From an uncultured Acidobacteriota bacterium (GTDB lineage Bacteria > Acidobacteriota > Terriglobia > Terriglobales > Acidobacteriaceae), in NCBI GenBank assembly GCA_903832295.1, contig CAILAZ010000117.1:1-60241 (forward strand): 60,241 nt of DNA. The letters are read 5' to 3'. How positions within the stretch are numbered: the stretch's first letter is position 1; each line of letters starts with the position of its first letter. The translations under genes and the position numbers were made by a program. This document shows positions 52,001 through 60,214 of this stretch, piece after piece. The notes under the pieces are model-generated. The model was given only the letters and a program-made list of their open reading frames with translations. It did no database searches and was not told the DNA's origin.

Positions 52001-52309
52001 CTGCTGGGCGGGATTGCCGGCGAGGAGGTGATCGAGTTCGTGGAACTTGGCGTCCATGGCGAGGCGCGAGGGCGGCTGGGCGGGACGGGGAGCGCGCTGG
52101 AAGGCGGCGTCGGTCTGAACGGCCAGGCGAATGAGTTCCTGGCTTACCGCAATGGCATGGTCGGTGCGGTTGACTGCGCGGATGGAACTCCGGAGGGAAA
52201 GGAGTTCGATCAGCACGAGCGCTGCGATGAGCGCGAGCGCCAGAGCTGGAATCCCGACCATCCGGTAGAGCCAGAGTTTTTGGTTTTTCCAGAGCATTGG
52301 GTCAAACAC
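49019..52309 (-). CDS. Large multi-PAS membrane sensor histidine kinase
   Basis: A 1,096-residue kinase. The N-terminus has one membrane segment (about 15-35), an extracytoplasmic part to about 170 and a second segment (NLTSLLFILTGAGALGL, about 168-185). Five or six PAS domains follow. The last two (RYRAMFENNMDAIFL and RYRAMFENNMDGVFL starts, about residues 620 and 740) are close copies, a tandem duplication. The kinase has H-box AAAIAHEINNPLEAVGNLLY, N-box FANLLANALDAIEERG and G-boxes IADSGKGIP and GNVGTGLGL. No receiver is attached and no response regulator lies nearby. Confidence 0.88.
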   Translation of the reverse strand: MFDPMLWKNQKLWLYRMVGIPALALALIAALVLIELLSLRSSIRAVNRTDHAIAVSQELIRLAVQTDAAFQRAPRPAQPPSRLAMDAKFHELDHLLAGNPAQQARLASMRSRIEEWLRRADRDPAGLSAQQALDSVLAEHDAYITVEEQLRTEAMRITSRKAALVNLTSLLFILTGAGALGLRAHRQIQALKERLRNSHDAEERQRAEEELRESSERYRLLAETMLQGVIYHAADGTVAALNPAAERILGRTRPELMGTDPCHQQRNTVHEDGSPFPGDSHPAVLALRTGRQVHGVVMGVFNPRRNQRRWIRIDAIPLFHSGQSLPFQVYTVFEDITERKSADDELRRREVELRTITENAPEIIGRVDRDLRHTFINSAITHFTGRPVQHYMGKTIYEWDYPSELRELWASALRAIFETGESREIEFEFDTLLGHRHFISRGVPEFAPDLSVESVLYVGHDVTDLKRSEEALHIARFEAERRAAEMATLMDAVPAAVLTARGIDCRQITGNRFAQEAFGVPAAATFASTETARCPTSLVPVKDGVPVPPEHWPLQLAAHGKVLKNYELDFLFADGTVHTTFGSAVPLLDEQGQPCGAIGALIDITQRKQAEQALRESEERYRAMFENNMDAIFLTVSDGTIVAANPAACAMFGMTEEEFRLGGQRSIVDPEDPRLSFGIEERARTGKVQGELTLVRKDGSRFIGEVNSVLLPGASRKAFVIIRDIDVRKQTERALRESAARYRAMFENNMDGVFLGIPDGTITNANPAGCAMFGMSEEEFLRTGRLPRVDDPSLQAAIDERAKTGKFRGELNLVRKDGSKFIGDVTSAILPVDELRSFVIVRDITERKQTEQALLRSEKLASVGRMAAAIAHEINNPLEAVGNLLYIARSAGDLPVSALQYLDMADAELKRIAHITRQSLGFYRESNAPSLTSVAVVLESAVDVLKSRIKMKRAVVRKDFQDDVEILALAGELRQVFANLLANALDAIEERGTIRIRIKAGVCCKSAARCVRITIADSGKGIPANLRACIFEPFFTTKGNVGTGLGLWVSRQIIDKHDGCIRMRSTTHGEHRGTTFCVTLPQDSVPASMHALTAGT

Positions 52310-52530
52310 CGTCCGGGAAGTGACTGCGATGACAAGTAGGTTTGCGACTCAGTTACCTCAGGATGAACGAGAAAAGGGGTTTTCACAAGGCGGAAGTGGG
52401 GCGGGTGAATGCGACGCAAATATTTCTCCTGTCGATCCAATTAACGGTCGCAACTGGTGGAATCTTCAGTGGCAGGAGGGTGCGATTAAACGAGTGCCGT
52501 CGGCCAAGACGGTGATACATTTCCTAAATT

Positions 52531-53205
52531 ATGCTGAAATCTCTGTTGGTTCTTGCTCCTCAGGAAGCGGTTAAGGTCGTCAGTCTTCCTCCGCGTGATC
52601 CGTTCGATTGGATTACTTGGACTGCAAACCTCTTGCTCGTTGCCGTGGGCATTGGGGGCATCATCGTTGCTTGCTTGACGCTGCGGAAAATTGAGAGGCA
52701 AACCAAAGCCGGGGAGAACGCTGCCCAGGCTGCTTTCTTGAGCGCTCAAGCTGTTGTCAATTCCGAACGCGCGTGGCTCGACATCGAGTGTACTCACGTC
52801 TGCCTGGAGAAGTCTCCGACGTTGTACCGTATTCTCGTGAACAACCATGGCAAAAGTCCAGCATTCGTAACCAAGTTGGTTGTAGGGCGCGCCTATTGGG
52901 CCGACAAGATCGATGATATTCCAGAGGGGTTTGTGGGACACGTCGCTCCTGAAACCATGTGCTTTAATAACGTCGTTCCCGCAAGTCGGGAACCAATCAC
53001 GATCATGACTCTTGATGTGGCAAAGTATCCGTCCGGAGATGACGGCAGAAAGGTCACTTTTCACCAGCAAATTACCTACAACGACATCTTCGGGCAGGAA
53101 CACCGAACCGAAAGTGTATTTCTGGCCAGCTCAAGCGGATTCTTGCAGCACCTTCCGCCTTATACCCACTACATAACGACGAAGCAGCACAGGAAATCGA
53201 GTTAG
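52531..53205 (+). CDS. Membrane-anchored protein of unknown function
   Basis: A 224-residue protein. A single membrane segment lies about residues 28-50 (WTANLLLVAVGIGGIIVACLT). A coiled segment with LRKIERQTKAGENAAQAAFL follows, then SAQAVVNSERAWLDI and a beta-rich soluble part (YRILVNNHGKSPAFVTKLVV). The combination membrane segment, IERQT coil and SERAWL is one I have seen in many acidobacterial and proteobacterial proteins of unknown function. It is isolated, with 220-260 bp on each side. Confidence 0.7.
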   Translation: MLKSLLVLAPQEAVKVVSLPPRDPFDWITWTANLLLVAVGIGGIIVACLTLRKIERQTKAGENAAQAAFLSAQAVVNSERAWLDIECTHVCLEKSPTLYRILVNNHGKSPAFVTKLVVGRAYWADKIDDIPEGFVGHVAPETMCFNNVVPASREPITIMTLDVAKYPSGDDGRKVTFHQQITYNDIFGQEHRTESVFLASSSGFLQHLPPYTHYITTKQHRKSS

Positions 53206-53226
53206 AACACTCTCTCGGGGGTCGGC

Positions 53227-53255
53227 TTGCCAGTGGGGCCAAGTTCCGCGATAAT
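53227..53255 (+). promoter_or_regulatory. Predicted promoter of the rpsP operon
   Basis: TTGCCA (53227-53232), a 17-bp spacer and GATAAT (53250-53255). It lies about 210 bp upstream of the rpsP start, giving a long leader. Confidence 0.5.
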
Positions 53256-53311
53256 AAGAGCTTGCTGCAAGCGTCTGCCAGGCGTGTGTCTGGTCATTCC
53301 TTTGTAGTAGA

Positions 53312-53357
53312 GCCCGTTGGCGGACATTCCTCCGCCATGCGCCAAGGCGCAACGGGC
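53312..53357 (+). ncRNA. Structured leader upstream of rpsP
   Basis: GCCCGTTG (53312-53319) pairs with CAACGGGC (53350-53357). An inner hairpin GCGGA/TCCGC (53320-53324 with 53331-53335) stacks on it, with a loop-rich GCGCCAAGGCG part left. It lies in the predicted rpsP leader and may regulate the operon, as r-protein leaders do; it could also be a repeat-derived hairpin. Confidence 0.45.
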
Positions 53358-53466
53358 ATCAGCGTTCGAATCAAGGCTGGCGTAGCCGGTTGCGATTTCC
53401 GGTCTCCGGGCTGTGTGTGCCGGGGATGTCGGACGCTGGATTTAAAACGAAGAGAGGAAATAGCCT

Positions 53467-53751
53467 GTGTTAATGATTCGTCTTTCGCGCCGTGGCGCGC
53501 GTAAGCAGCCTGTGTATCGTATCGTGGTCATCGAAAAGGACCGTTCGCGCGACGGCCGTTCGATTGAAGTGGTGGGACTCTACAATCCGCGCACCAACCC
53601 TGCAACGGTGGACCTGAAGAAGGAACGTATCGAGTACTGGCTCGCCAAGGGCGCGCAGTTCTCGCCGACGCTTGCCCGTCTTTACAAGAACGCCGCATCT
53701 GCGCCAGCCGCATCGGCCGAGCCGATTACTCCGGCTGAGCCGGTAGCGTAA
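53467..53751 (+). CDS. rpsP: Ribosomal protein S16
   Basis: A 94-residue S16. It starts at GTG 53467 (MLMIRLSRRG), 10 bp from the AGAGG site; ATG 53473 is an alternative. Family text is RGARKQPVYRIVVIEKDRSR, VVGLYNPRTNP and ERIEYWLAKGAQFSPTLA. The C-terminal tail is Ala/Pro-rich. First gene of the rpsP-khpA-rimM-trmD-rplS operon. Confidence 0.95.
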   Translation: MLMIRLSRRGARKQPVYRIVVIEKDRSRDGRSIEVVGLYNPRTNPATVDLKKERIEYWLAKGAQFSPTLARLYKNAASAPAASAEPITPAEPVA

Positions 53752-53765
53752 GCGAGGAAAACGCC

Positions 53766-54008
53766 ATGCCCGCCAATCTGCCTGCACTCGCCAAAGAGCT
53801 GGCCAAGGCTCTCGTGGATTCTCCCGAGGAAGTGGACGTAGTGACCTCCGGCGACAGCGAATACGTTCGCATTGAGCTGGAAGTTGCCGAAGACGACCTG
53901 GGCCGCGTGATTGGCCGCTCCGGCCGTACCGCACGCGCGTTGCGCACGGTTCTCTCCGCTGCGGCGGAAAAGAACGGGCAGCGCTGCTCGCTCGACATTG
54001 TCGAATAG
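53766..54008 (+). CDS. khpA: KH domain RNA-binding protein KhpA
   Basis: An 80-residue single KH domain. The GxxG loop is seen in [13 protein letters not shown] (about residues 48-60). It begins MPANLPALAKELAKALVDSP and has YVRIELEVAEDDLG. KhpA partners with KhpB in RNA binding. It sits between rpsP and rimM, its common location. Confidence 0.93.
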   Translation: MPANLPALAKELAKALVDSPEEVDVVTSGDSEYVRIELEVAEDDLGRVIGRSGRTARALRTVLSAAAEKNGQRCSLDIVE

Positions 54009-54017
54009 GCAGGCGGT

Positions 54018-54614
54018 ATGACCGAGGAAGCCGGAGGGAGCGCATTCATTACGGTTGCGCGCCTGCTGAAGGTGCAGGGCCGCGTGGGAGAAATCCTGGC
54101 GGAGCTGCATACGGACTTTCCCGAGCGATTTGAGCAAAGGCGCGTGCTCTTTGGGTGGAACGCGGAGAGGGACGAACGCCGCGAACTGAAGCTGGAAGAT
54201 TACTGGCCCCACAAGGGCGGAATGGTCTTCAAGTTTGAGGGCGTGGACACAATCGAAGAGGCGGAAAAGCTGCTGCGATTGGAAGTTCAGATTCCTGCCA
54301 CGGAACGCGCGGAGCTGGAAGAAGGCGCGGTATATGTAAGCGAGTTGCTGGGGTGCCGGGTGGTGGAAACCAGCCAGGCGGCCCGCCAAATCGGAACCGT
54401 TGTGGATGTAAATTTTGGGGCGGGAACAGCCCCGCTGCTGATTGTGAACAGCGACAGCGGCAGAGAGTTCATGATTCCCTTCGTGGAAGGCTTTCTGAAG
54501 AAGCTGGACGTGAAGGGGAAACGGATTGAGATGCAACTGCCGGAAGGCATGCTGGAACTGGACGCTCCGCTCAGTGCGAAGAAGAAAGCTCCGCCGTCCC
54601 CGGAAGAGACATAG
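54018..54614 (+). CDS. rimM: Ribosome maturation factor RimM
   Basis: A 198-residue protein with an N-terminal RimM barrel (FITVARLLKVQGRVGEILAE, then VFKFEGVDTIEEAEKLL). The C-terminal PRC-barrel domain has YVSELLGCRVVETSQAARQI and FMIPFVEGFLKKLDV. It assists 30S assembly through S19. It starts 9 bp after khpA. Confidence 0.92.
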   Translation: MTEEAGGSAFITVARLLKVQGRVGEILAELHTDFPERFEQRRVLFGWNAERDERRELKLEDYWPHKGGMVFKFEGVDTIEEAEKLLRLEVQIPATERAELEEGAVYVSELLGCRVVETSQAARQIGTVVDVNFGAGTAPLLIVNSDSGREFMIPFVEGFLKKLDVKGKRIEMQLPEGMLELDAPLSAKKKAPPSPEET

Positions 54615-54628
54615 ACAGAGGCCAGGAA

Positions 54629-55459
54629 GTGCGGTTCGAGATTGTCACCATCTTTCCGGACTTTTTCGCAGGTCCCCTGGAATACGGCATTGTGCGCAGG
54701 GCGCGCAACGCCGGGCTCATTGAAATCGGAATCCACGACCTGCGGACGTTTACGCAGGACCGGCACCGCACGGTGGACGACCGTCCATTTGGCGGCGGCG
54801 AGGGCATGCTGCTGAAGCCCGATCCGCTGTTCGAATGCATCGAGTCCCTGGGCGTTGCGCCGAGAGCAGAGCGGGTGAGCGGAGCGGCCAGGGAATCGGT
54901 CGTCCTGCTGTCCGCCTCCGGGAAGATGTTTTCCCAGGCGATGGCGCAGGAACTTGCCGGGCTGGACCGCATTACGTTTGTGTGCGGACGCTACGAGGGC
55001 GTGGATGAGCGTGTAACCGAACACCTGGCGGACCGTGAGGTTTCGGTAGGCGACTTTGTGATGAGCGGCGGAGAACTTGGCGCCGCGCTCATGCTCGACT
55101 GCATTACGCGACTGCTGCCCGGAGCACTGGGCAACGAGGCTTCGAATAAAACCGAGAGCTTCAGCGGGGTGCAGGCGGAGGCAAGGTTCGACAACCGCGG
55201 AAGGCTGGAGCCGGATTCGACGGCAGCCACCGGCGGCCTGCTGGATTATCCGCATTACACGCGCCCCGCGGAATTTCGCGGGATTCCGGTTCCGGATGTG
55301 CTGATGAACGGGAACCATGAAGAGATCCGGCGTTGGCGAAGGCGCCGCGCACTGGAAAAAACGCTGAGGAACCGCCCCGACCTTCTGGAGAAGGTGGCGC
55401 TCAGCACGGAAGACAAAGCATTGCTCCGCGAGTTAAAGCGCGAAGCCGAGAAAATTTAG
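54629..55459 (+). CDS. trmD: tRNA (guanine-N1)-methyltransferase
   Basis: A 276-residue SPOUT methyltransferase with GTG start ([13 protein letters not shown]). The knot motifs are present: [24 protein letters not shown] and [16 protein letters not shown]. It makes m1G37 in tRNA and keeps the reading frame. It follows rimM by 14 bp. Length is slightly above the usual 240-255. Confidence 0.94.
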   Translation: MRFEIVTIFPDFFAGPLEYGIVRRARNAGLIEIGIHDLRTFTQDRHRTVDDRPFGGGEGMLLKPDPLFECIESLGVAPRAERVSGAARESVVLLSASGKMFSQAMAQELAGLDRITFVCGRYEGVDERVTEHLADREVSVGDFVMSGGELGAALMLDCITRLLPGALGNEASNKTESFSGVQAEARFDNRGRLEPDSTAATGGLLDYPHYTRPAEFRGIPVPDVLMNGNHEEIRRWRRRRALEKTLRNRPDLLEKVALSTEDKALLRELKREAEKI

Positions 55460-55478
55460 AAGAGAAGAGGAAATCAGC

Positions 55479-55835
55479 ATGTCGTCATCTCCCATCATTA
55501 CCCGGTTGCTTGCGAAAGCGCAGCGCACGGACCTGCCGAGCTTCGCGGTGGGTGACACTCTGAAAGTTCACGTGAAGATCAAGGAAGGCGACAAAGAGCG
55601 CATCCAGATCTTCGAAGGCATCGTCATCAAGAAGGCCAACGGCCAGCAGCCGAGCTTCACGGTTCGCAAGATGAGCTTCGGCCAGGGCGTGGAACGTATC
55701 TTCCCGCTGGGCAGCCGCATCATTGAAAAGCTGGAAGTGGTGCGCTCGGCGAAGGTTCGCCGCGCCAAGCTGTACTACCTGCGCGCACTGCGCGGCAAGG
55801 CAGCCCGCTTGAAGGAAGTCGATCGCGTAAAGTAG
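55479..55835 (+). CDS. rplS: Ribosomal protein L19
   Basis: A 118-residue L19 with [60 protein letters not shown] and the end [15 protein letters not shown]. Last gene of the operon; AGAGGAAATCAGC precedes the ATG. I found no convincing terminator in the 180 bp after it. Confidence 0.95.
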   Translation: MSSSPIITRLLAKAQRTDLPSFAVGDTLKVHVKIKEGDKERIQIFEGIVIKKANGQQPSFTVRKMSFGQGVERIFPLGSRIIEKLEVVRSAKVRRAKLYYLRALRGKAARLKEVDRVK

Positions 55836-56011
55836 TCGTTTCGCGAGAACAGGAAATCAGCTTGCAGCCGGACGGAGAACTCAGCCGCTCCGGCGGCAGG
55901 CGAATGGTCGCATGGCTTGGGGCGAGGTGCATCCTCGTCCCTTGTCGCGTGTGCGAATTCTGTCAGGTAGAATAGCGTTGAGGCACTCCGGAAGGTATCC
56001 CAAGCCTCGCG

Positions 56012-56596
56012 GTGGAAATGAAGTTAAGCGACAACGACTTTTACCTTGCAATTCTGAATGCAATACCATCCCCCGTATTTGTAGTGGACAGCGGAGTGCG
56101 CGTGGCCGCGCTCAATGACGCCGCCTCAGCCATGCTGGAACGCGACAAGGCAGATGTTCTGGGCCTTTGCGGAGGCGAGCTCTTCCATTGCCTGGGTTCC
56201 TCGGAATCCGAGGCGAGCTGCGGCCATTCGGCGCACTGTAAAAAGTGCGTGATCCGCAACTCGGTGACCTTATGCCTGCAGGGGCAGGTGGTGCGCCGCC
56301 TCCGAACCACGCTGGACTTTCTGCCCGCTACCGGCCTGGCCGCGCTGGAACTGCTGGTGACGGCGAGCCCGGTGCCCGGTGTTGCAGGCATGGCTCTGCT
56401 GATGGTGGAGGACGTGACTCCGATCACAGACGCGAAGAGCGTCGTTTCCATGTGCATGAAGTGCCGAAGGATTCGCGGCAGCGAGCCGCGCTGGGAAAGC
56501 GTGGAACAGTACTTCCGGGCGCAGGCCGGGATCGATTTCTCCCCCGGAGTATGCCCGGCGTGCGTGGACCGGATGGAAGTAGAGCAACGGTCCTGA
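56012..56596 (+). CDS. PAS domain protein with Cys-rich motifs
   Basis: A 194-residue protein. A PAS domain (about residues 8-120) starts AILNAIPSPVFVVDSGVRVA and carries a Cys cluster CGHSAHCKKCVIRNSV. A C-terminal motif follows: CMKCRRIRGSEPRWESVEQY to DFSPGVCPACVDRM, the CxxCxxIR..GxCPxC pattern seen at the ends of many PAS kinases and response regulators, probably a zinc site. It has no kinase or output domain. Two starts are possible (GTG 56012, ATG 56018). It is likely a signalling adaptor; function not known. Confidence 0.75.
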   Translation: MEMKLSDNDFYLAILNAIPSPVFVVDSGVRVAALNDAASAMLERDKADVLGLCGGELFHCLGSSESEASCGHSAHCKKCVIRNSVTLCLQGQVVRRLRTTLDFLPATGLAALELLVTASPVPGVAGMALLMVEDVTPITDAKSVVSMCMKCRRIRGSEPRWESVEQYFRAQAGIDFSPGVCPACVDRMEVEQRS

Positions 56597-56722
56597 CCGG
56601 CGTGTGAACACCGCCGAGCAACACTCCGGAAACACGGATCCCGACGCCACGCCTCCCGGTCCTCTGCGGTCACGCCGGGGCGGAATCAATGCAGCACCAG
56701 ACAACGAACCTCCAGAGTTGTT

Positions 56723-57055
56723 TCATCTCTCCCTTACAAAGTAGAACACCACACCCAGCGCGCACAGCAGGGCAGGCCAGTAACGCGCGGGGATGAAGAA
56801 TAAGTGGTCCGTCCCGCGGAGTAACTTCCATCGCCGGAAGCTGGGCTCAAAGGGTGCGGAAGTGTCCGGGTAGTTATCGCCGGTTATCAGCCAAACGACC
56901 ATGGCTGAGAACAGGAAGGATGCCAGTTTCGGCCAGCCGTGCTGCTGATAGTAATTATCTCCGTACCGCCCTGCGCGCAGCAGTAACTCCGTGAGCAGGC
57001 ACGAACCGAAGACGATGCCGGCGACGATACCTCCGCGACCTTGCGCGACGATCAT
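56723..57055 (-). CDS. Small membrane protein of unknown function
   Basis: A 110-residue protein with three likely membrane segments: about residues 8-26 (GIVAGIVFGSCLLTELLL), about 44-58 (LASFLFSAMVVWLIT) and about 92-107 (ARYWPALLCALGVVFYFV). No family recognised. It is alone and divergent from the hybrid kinase. Confidence 0.6.
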   Translation of the reverse strand: MIVAQGRGGIVAGIVFGSCLLTELLLRAGRYGDNYYQQHGWPKLASFLFSAMVVWLITGDNYPDTSAPFEPSFRRWKLLRGTDHLFFIPARYWPALLCALGVVFYFVRER

Positions 57056-57294
57056 TCCTAAAGCTTATCTCATGCCGCCGCGGCGGGTGAGTGGGTGCGC
57101 GCAAAGGCGCATAAACAGGTGTCAGGAGTGAGACACGCCTGCAAAATGAGAGCGCGATGAGCGTGGACATTCCCATGCATCGGGCATCACTGCGAGGCGC
57201 GACGCAGGTCACATTATCGGGTTTCCAACGAGGTTACTATCTGATACCTCCTCCCCTTGTCACTTCGCATAGTGGTTAAGAAAGTTGTGAGTGA

Positions 57295-58812
57295 ATGTCC
57301 TACGAAGCGTCCCATGCAAGCCGACCGGGCCTGGCCAAGGCAGCCATCTTCGGAATGTTGGAGTTTTCTGCCAGAGCGACGGGGATAGATTCGCTTTGCC
57401 GTGATCTGTGCCGGCTGGCCGCGGAGGCGGGGGTCTTTGAAGCTGGCTGGATGGTGGACACCGATGCGGATGGAAACGTAACCGGGTCTTCGATCGCGGG
57501 GGATGCATCGAGACCGCTTACAGCATTTCAGCTCGAGATTGGACAAGAGGCGGCGCTCTCCGGGCGCGTGGTGATGCGGGTGGAAGCGGGGGGCCGCGCG
57601 GAAACTCCGGAGAAATGCGTTTGGGCTGTGCTGCCGGTTTTCTGCGGAGAGACGCCCCGGGCGCTGTTGTTTCTTTCCTCCGCTGCCCCCGATTTTCTGG
57701 ACACGACCACCATGCGTCTGTTGACCGCGCTGCAGGCGAACCTGAGCGCGACGGTCCTCCGCCTGACGGAGCAGGAGAGAATGCTGGAGACCGAGAGCCA
57801 GCTCCGCGCCAGCGAGAAGCGTTTCCGGGTGCTGGTGCAGAGCCTGGGCGAAGGCGTCGGAGTTGTCGATCTCAAGGAAAGATTCGTATTTGTAAATCCA
57901 GCGGCAGAGCGCATCTTCGGCGTGGAGAACGGCACGCTGGTGGGACGGTGCCTGGTCGATCTCGTTCCGCCGGGTGAATTTGAACTGCTGCTTGCCAATA
58001 CAGAAAAGCGGCGCCACGGGATTACCTCTGCGTACGAGCACCGCATCATCCGGCAGAGCGACGGGGCCATCCGCGACCTGATTATCACCGCCAGTCCGCA
58101 GTATGACGCCCAGGGTCTGCACACGGGGAACTTCGCCACCTTCCGCGACATTACAGACAGCAAGGAAATCGAGAGAGAAATTCTGGCCAACCAGGTGGAG
58201 CAGGCGCGGTTGACGAGCGCACTGGATCAGGCTGGAGAGTCGATCATCATCACGGATGTGGAAGGTGCGATTCAATATGTGAATCCGGCCCTGGAAAAGA
58301 TTTCCCAGTACAGCCGCGAGGAAGTGATTGGACGGAATCCCCGGATACTGAAGAGCGGTCAGCACTCCACGGATTTCTTCAAGGTCATGTGGGAGACACT
58401 GCTTCGCGGGGAGACCTGGTCCGGCACTCTGATTAACAAGCGCAAGGACGGGACGCTGTACAACACGGTGACAACGATTTCCCCGGTGAAGACCCCGGAT
58501 GGAACGATCATGAACTTTGTTGCCGTCAGCCGCGACGTTACGGCCGAGCTGCTGCTGCGCGACCAGTTGAACCACTCGCAGAAGATGGAGTCTGTGGGGC
58601 GGCTCGCCGGAGGAATTGCCCACGACTTCAACAACCTGCTGATGATCATCCAGACGTACACGGAGCTGCTGCAAAGCCGCCTTCCGCAGGATGAAACATT
58701 GCGGGGATATTCGGAGCAGATTCTGAAGGCGGCGGAACGGGGGCGAGCCTCACCGGGCAGATGCTTACCTTCAGCCGCAGGCAAATGGTCTCTCCCGTGG
58801 TGCTCGATCTGA
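57295..58812 (+). CDS. Hybrid sensor histidine kinase, N-terminal part (frameshifted)
   Basis: The intact first frame encodes a GAF-like N-terminal domain (about residues 20-165), PAS at about 185-290 (RFRVLVQSLGEGVGVVDLKE), PAS at about 300-410 and the HisKA H-box RLAGGIAHDFNNLLMIIQTY (about 440). After KAAERG the frame is lost and ends in 20 non-homologous residues. The correct sequence continues in the next frame (ASLTGQMLTFSRRQ). A one-base loss near 58740-58745, beside a run of five G, explains it. A single protein of about 800 residues would span 57295-59699. It may be sequencing error or a true pseudogene. Confidence 0.75.
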   Translation: MSYEASHASRPGLAKAAIFGMLEFSARATGIDSLCRDLCRLAAEAGVFEAGWMVDTDADGNVTGSSIAGDASRPLTAFQLEIGQEAALSGRVVMRVEAGGRAETPEKCVWAVLPVFCGETPRALLFLSSAAPDFLDTTTMRLLTALQANLSATVLRLTEQERMLETESQLRASEKRFRVLVQSLGEGVGVVDLKERFVFVNPAAERIFGVENGTLVGRCLVDLVPPGEFELLLANTEKRRHGITSAYEHRIIRQSDGAIRDLIITASPQYDAQGLHTGNFATFRDITDSKEIEREILANQVEQARLTSALDQAGESIIITDVEGAIQYVNPALEKISQYSREEVIGRNPRILKSGQHSTDFFKVMWETLLRGETWSGTLINKRKDGTLYNTVTTISPVKTPDGTIMNFVAVSRDVTAELLLRDQLNHSQKMESVGRLAGGIAHDFNNLLMIIQTYTELLQSRLPQDETLRGYSEQILKAAERGRASPGRCLPSAAGKWSLPWCSI

Positions 58813-59699
58813 ATGCCGTCATCGGCAAGGCAATGAACATGCTGAAGCGGCTGATCGGAGAAGACATCGAGTTCAAGGTCGTCCAGACGGACGCTCTCTG
58901 GGCGATCGAAGCGGATGAGGACCAGGTCTTCCAGGTGCTGCTCAATCTTTGCCTGAACGCGCGGGACGCGATGCCGGGCGGAGGCACGCTCTCCATCGCC
59001 ACGGAAAATGTGTACCTGAGGGAAGAAGCCGTCGCAACGGAGCCCTATCTGAAGCCCGGCGACTATGTAAGGTTTTCGGTAACCGATACTGGCATCGGTA
59101 TCAGCAAGGCCATCCAGCAGGAGATATTCGAACCTTTCTTCACAACCAAGGAAGTGGGCAAAGGCACGGGGTTGGGATTGGCGACCGTGTATGGCATTGT
59201 GCAGCAGAGCGGGGGCCATGTGACGGTGGAAAGCGAGCCGGGTAAAGGCGCGTGCTTTGCCGTGTATCTGCCCCGGGCGACGCTGGCAGCATCCTCGTCT
59301 GCCGCAGTGAAGGCGGATGCGCCCAGGGGCGGCGGAGAGACGGTGCTGGTAGCCGAGGACGAGGAGTTCCTTCGCAAGGGCGTCTCGGAATTCCTGGCCA
59401 GCCTGGGCTACAGGGTTCTGGTGGCGGCCTCCGGAGAAGAAGCGCTGGAAGTGGCGAGCCAGCAGGAGCGCATTGATCTTCTGCTGACGGACATGGTGAT
59501 GCCGCGAATGAACGGGAGAGACCTGTCGCGGATTTTAAAAAAGCTGCGGCCGGGGTTGAAGGTCATCTACATGTCAGGCTATACGAGCGAATTGAGGCGC
59601 GGCGTGGATGACCTGCATGCGGCATTCCTTCAGAAGCCATTTGGCCTGGGAACGCTGGCACGCAGGGTCAGCGATTCGCTTACGGAGCGTTGGCAGTAG
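58761..59699 (+). CDS. Hybrid sensor histidine kinase, C-terminal ATPase and receiver part
   Basis: This is the rest of the gene begun at 57295, in the -1 frame. It starts at the end of HisKA (TFSRRQMVSPVVLDLNAVI). The ATPase N-box is LLNLCLNARDAMPGGGTL and the G-boxes are VTDTGIGISKAI and GKGTGLGLATVYG. The receiver (about residues 195-310 of this part) has the acidic pair AEDEEF, phospho-acceptor Asp in LLLTDMVMPRMNG and Lys in FLQKPFG. Together the two parts form a soluble hybrid kinase of a common acidobacterial type. No separate start or ribosome site is evident here, so it is probably not an independent gene. Confidence 0.75.
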   Translation: MLTFSRRQMVSPVVLDLNAVIGKAMNMLKRLIGEDIEFKVVQTDALWAIEADEDQVFQVLLNLCLNARDAMPGGGTLSIATENVYLREEAVATEPYLKPGDYVRFSVTDTGIGISKAIQQEIFEPFFTTKEVGKGTGLGLATVYGIVQQSGGHVTVESEPGKGACFAVYLPRATLAASSSAAVKADAPRGGGETVLVAEDEEFLRKGVSEFLASLGYRVLVAASGEEALEVASQQERIDLLLTDMVMPRMNGRDLSRILKKLRPGLKVIYMSGYTSELRRGVDDLHAAFLQKPFGLGTLARRVSDSLTERWQ

Positions 59700-59707
59700 A
59701 GGCCGCT

Positions 59708-60214
59708 CTACGCGGCCCTGCCCATGGTGTCACTGGGCGCGGCGGGGCCGCTGGACTGCCGCTCGGCCATGGGGCCGATAATGGGCAGCACCACCTTCAC
59801 GCCCTGCGAAGTCTTCCACATCATATAAAGCCATACCAGGAAGAATCCGAAGCTTACCAGCAGGTGCAGCGAACTCATCATCAATCCAAGTGAAAAACTG
59901 ACAGCCTGGAACATCAGCGAGAGCGCGGTTACGCCGATGTGTACGGCGATCACGGCCACATTCAGAAAGATGGACTGAAAGGCGTGAAAGCGTACTCTGC
60001 GGTCCTGGTTATAGGGGGCCAGCACGAGGAAGATGATTCCGGTGATGAATCCGAAGAGATAGCAGAGAGCCGAGGCCCCATTGATGGTGAGTCCCGGTGC
60101 GATTGGAGCGGCGGACTGGGGCTGAGAGTAGGTTGCGCCGCTCCCCGCCGGGGTACCGCAGTTCTGACAGAATTGTCCTTCCACCAGCGCGCCGCACTTT
60201 GCACAATACGCCAT
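59708..60214 (-). CDS. Zinc-ribbon membrane protein (DUF4870-like)
   Basis: A 168-residue protein started at ATG 60214 (MAYCAKCGALVEGQFCQNCG), with GGAGGAGG upstream. The N-terminal zinc ribbon has two CxxC pairs. The membrane domain (about residues 50-145) has ALCYLFGFITGIIFLVL and the hallmark QDRRVRFHAFQSIFLNVA. These proteins are widespread; the role is not known. It is convergent with the hybrid kinase, 8 bp away. Confidence 0.85.
   Translation of the reverse strand: MAYCAKCGALVEGQFCQNCGTPAGSGATYSQPQSAAPIAPGLTINGASALCYLFGFITGIIFLVLAPYNQDRRVRFHAFQSIFLNVAVIAVHIGVTALSLMFQAVSFSLGLMMSSLHLLVSFGFFLVWLYMMWKTSQGVKVVLPIIGPMAERQSSGPAAPSDTMGRAA

Noticed and set aside
50531-52339. A 602-codon open frame on the plus strand opposite the large PAS kinase
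   Set aside because: It is the antisense shadow of a clear kinase in high-GC sequence; its translation is Gly/Ala/Glu-rich with no recognisable domain.
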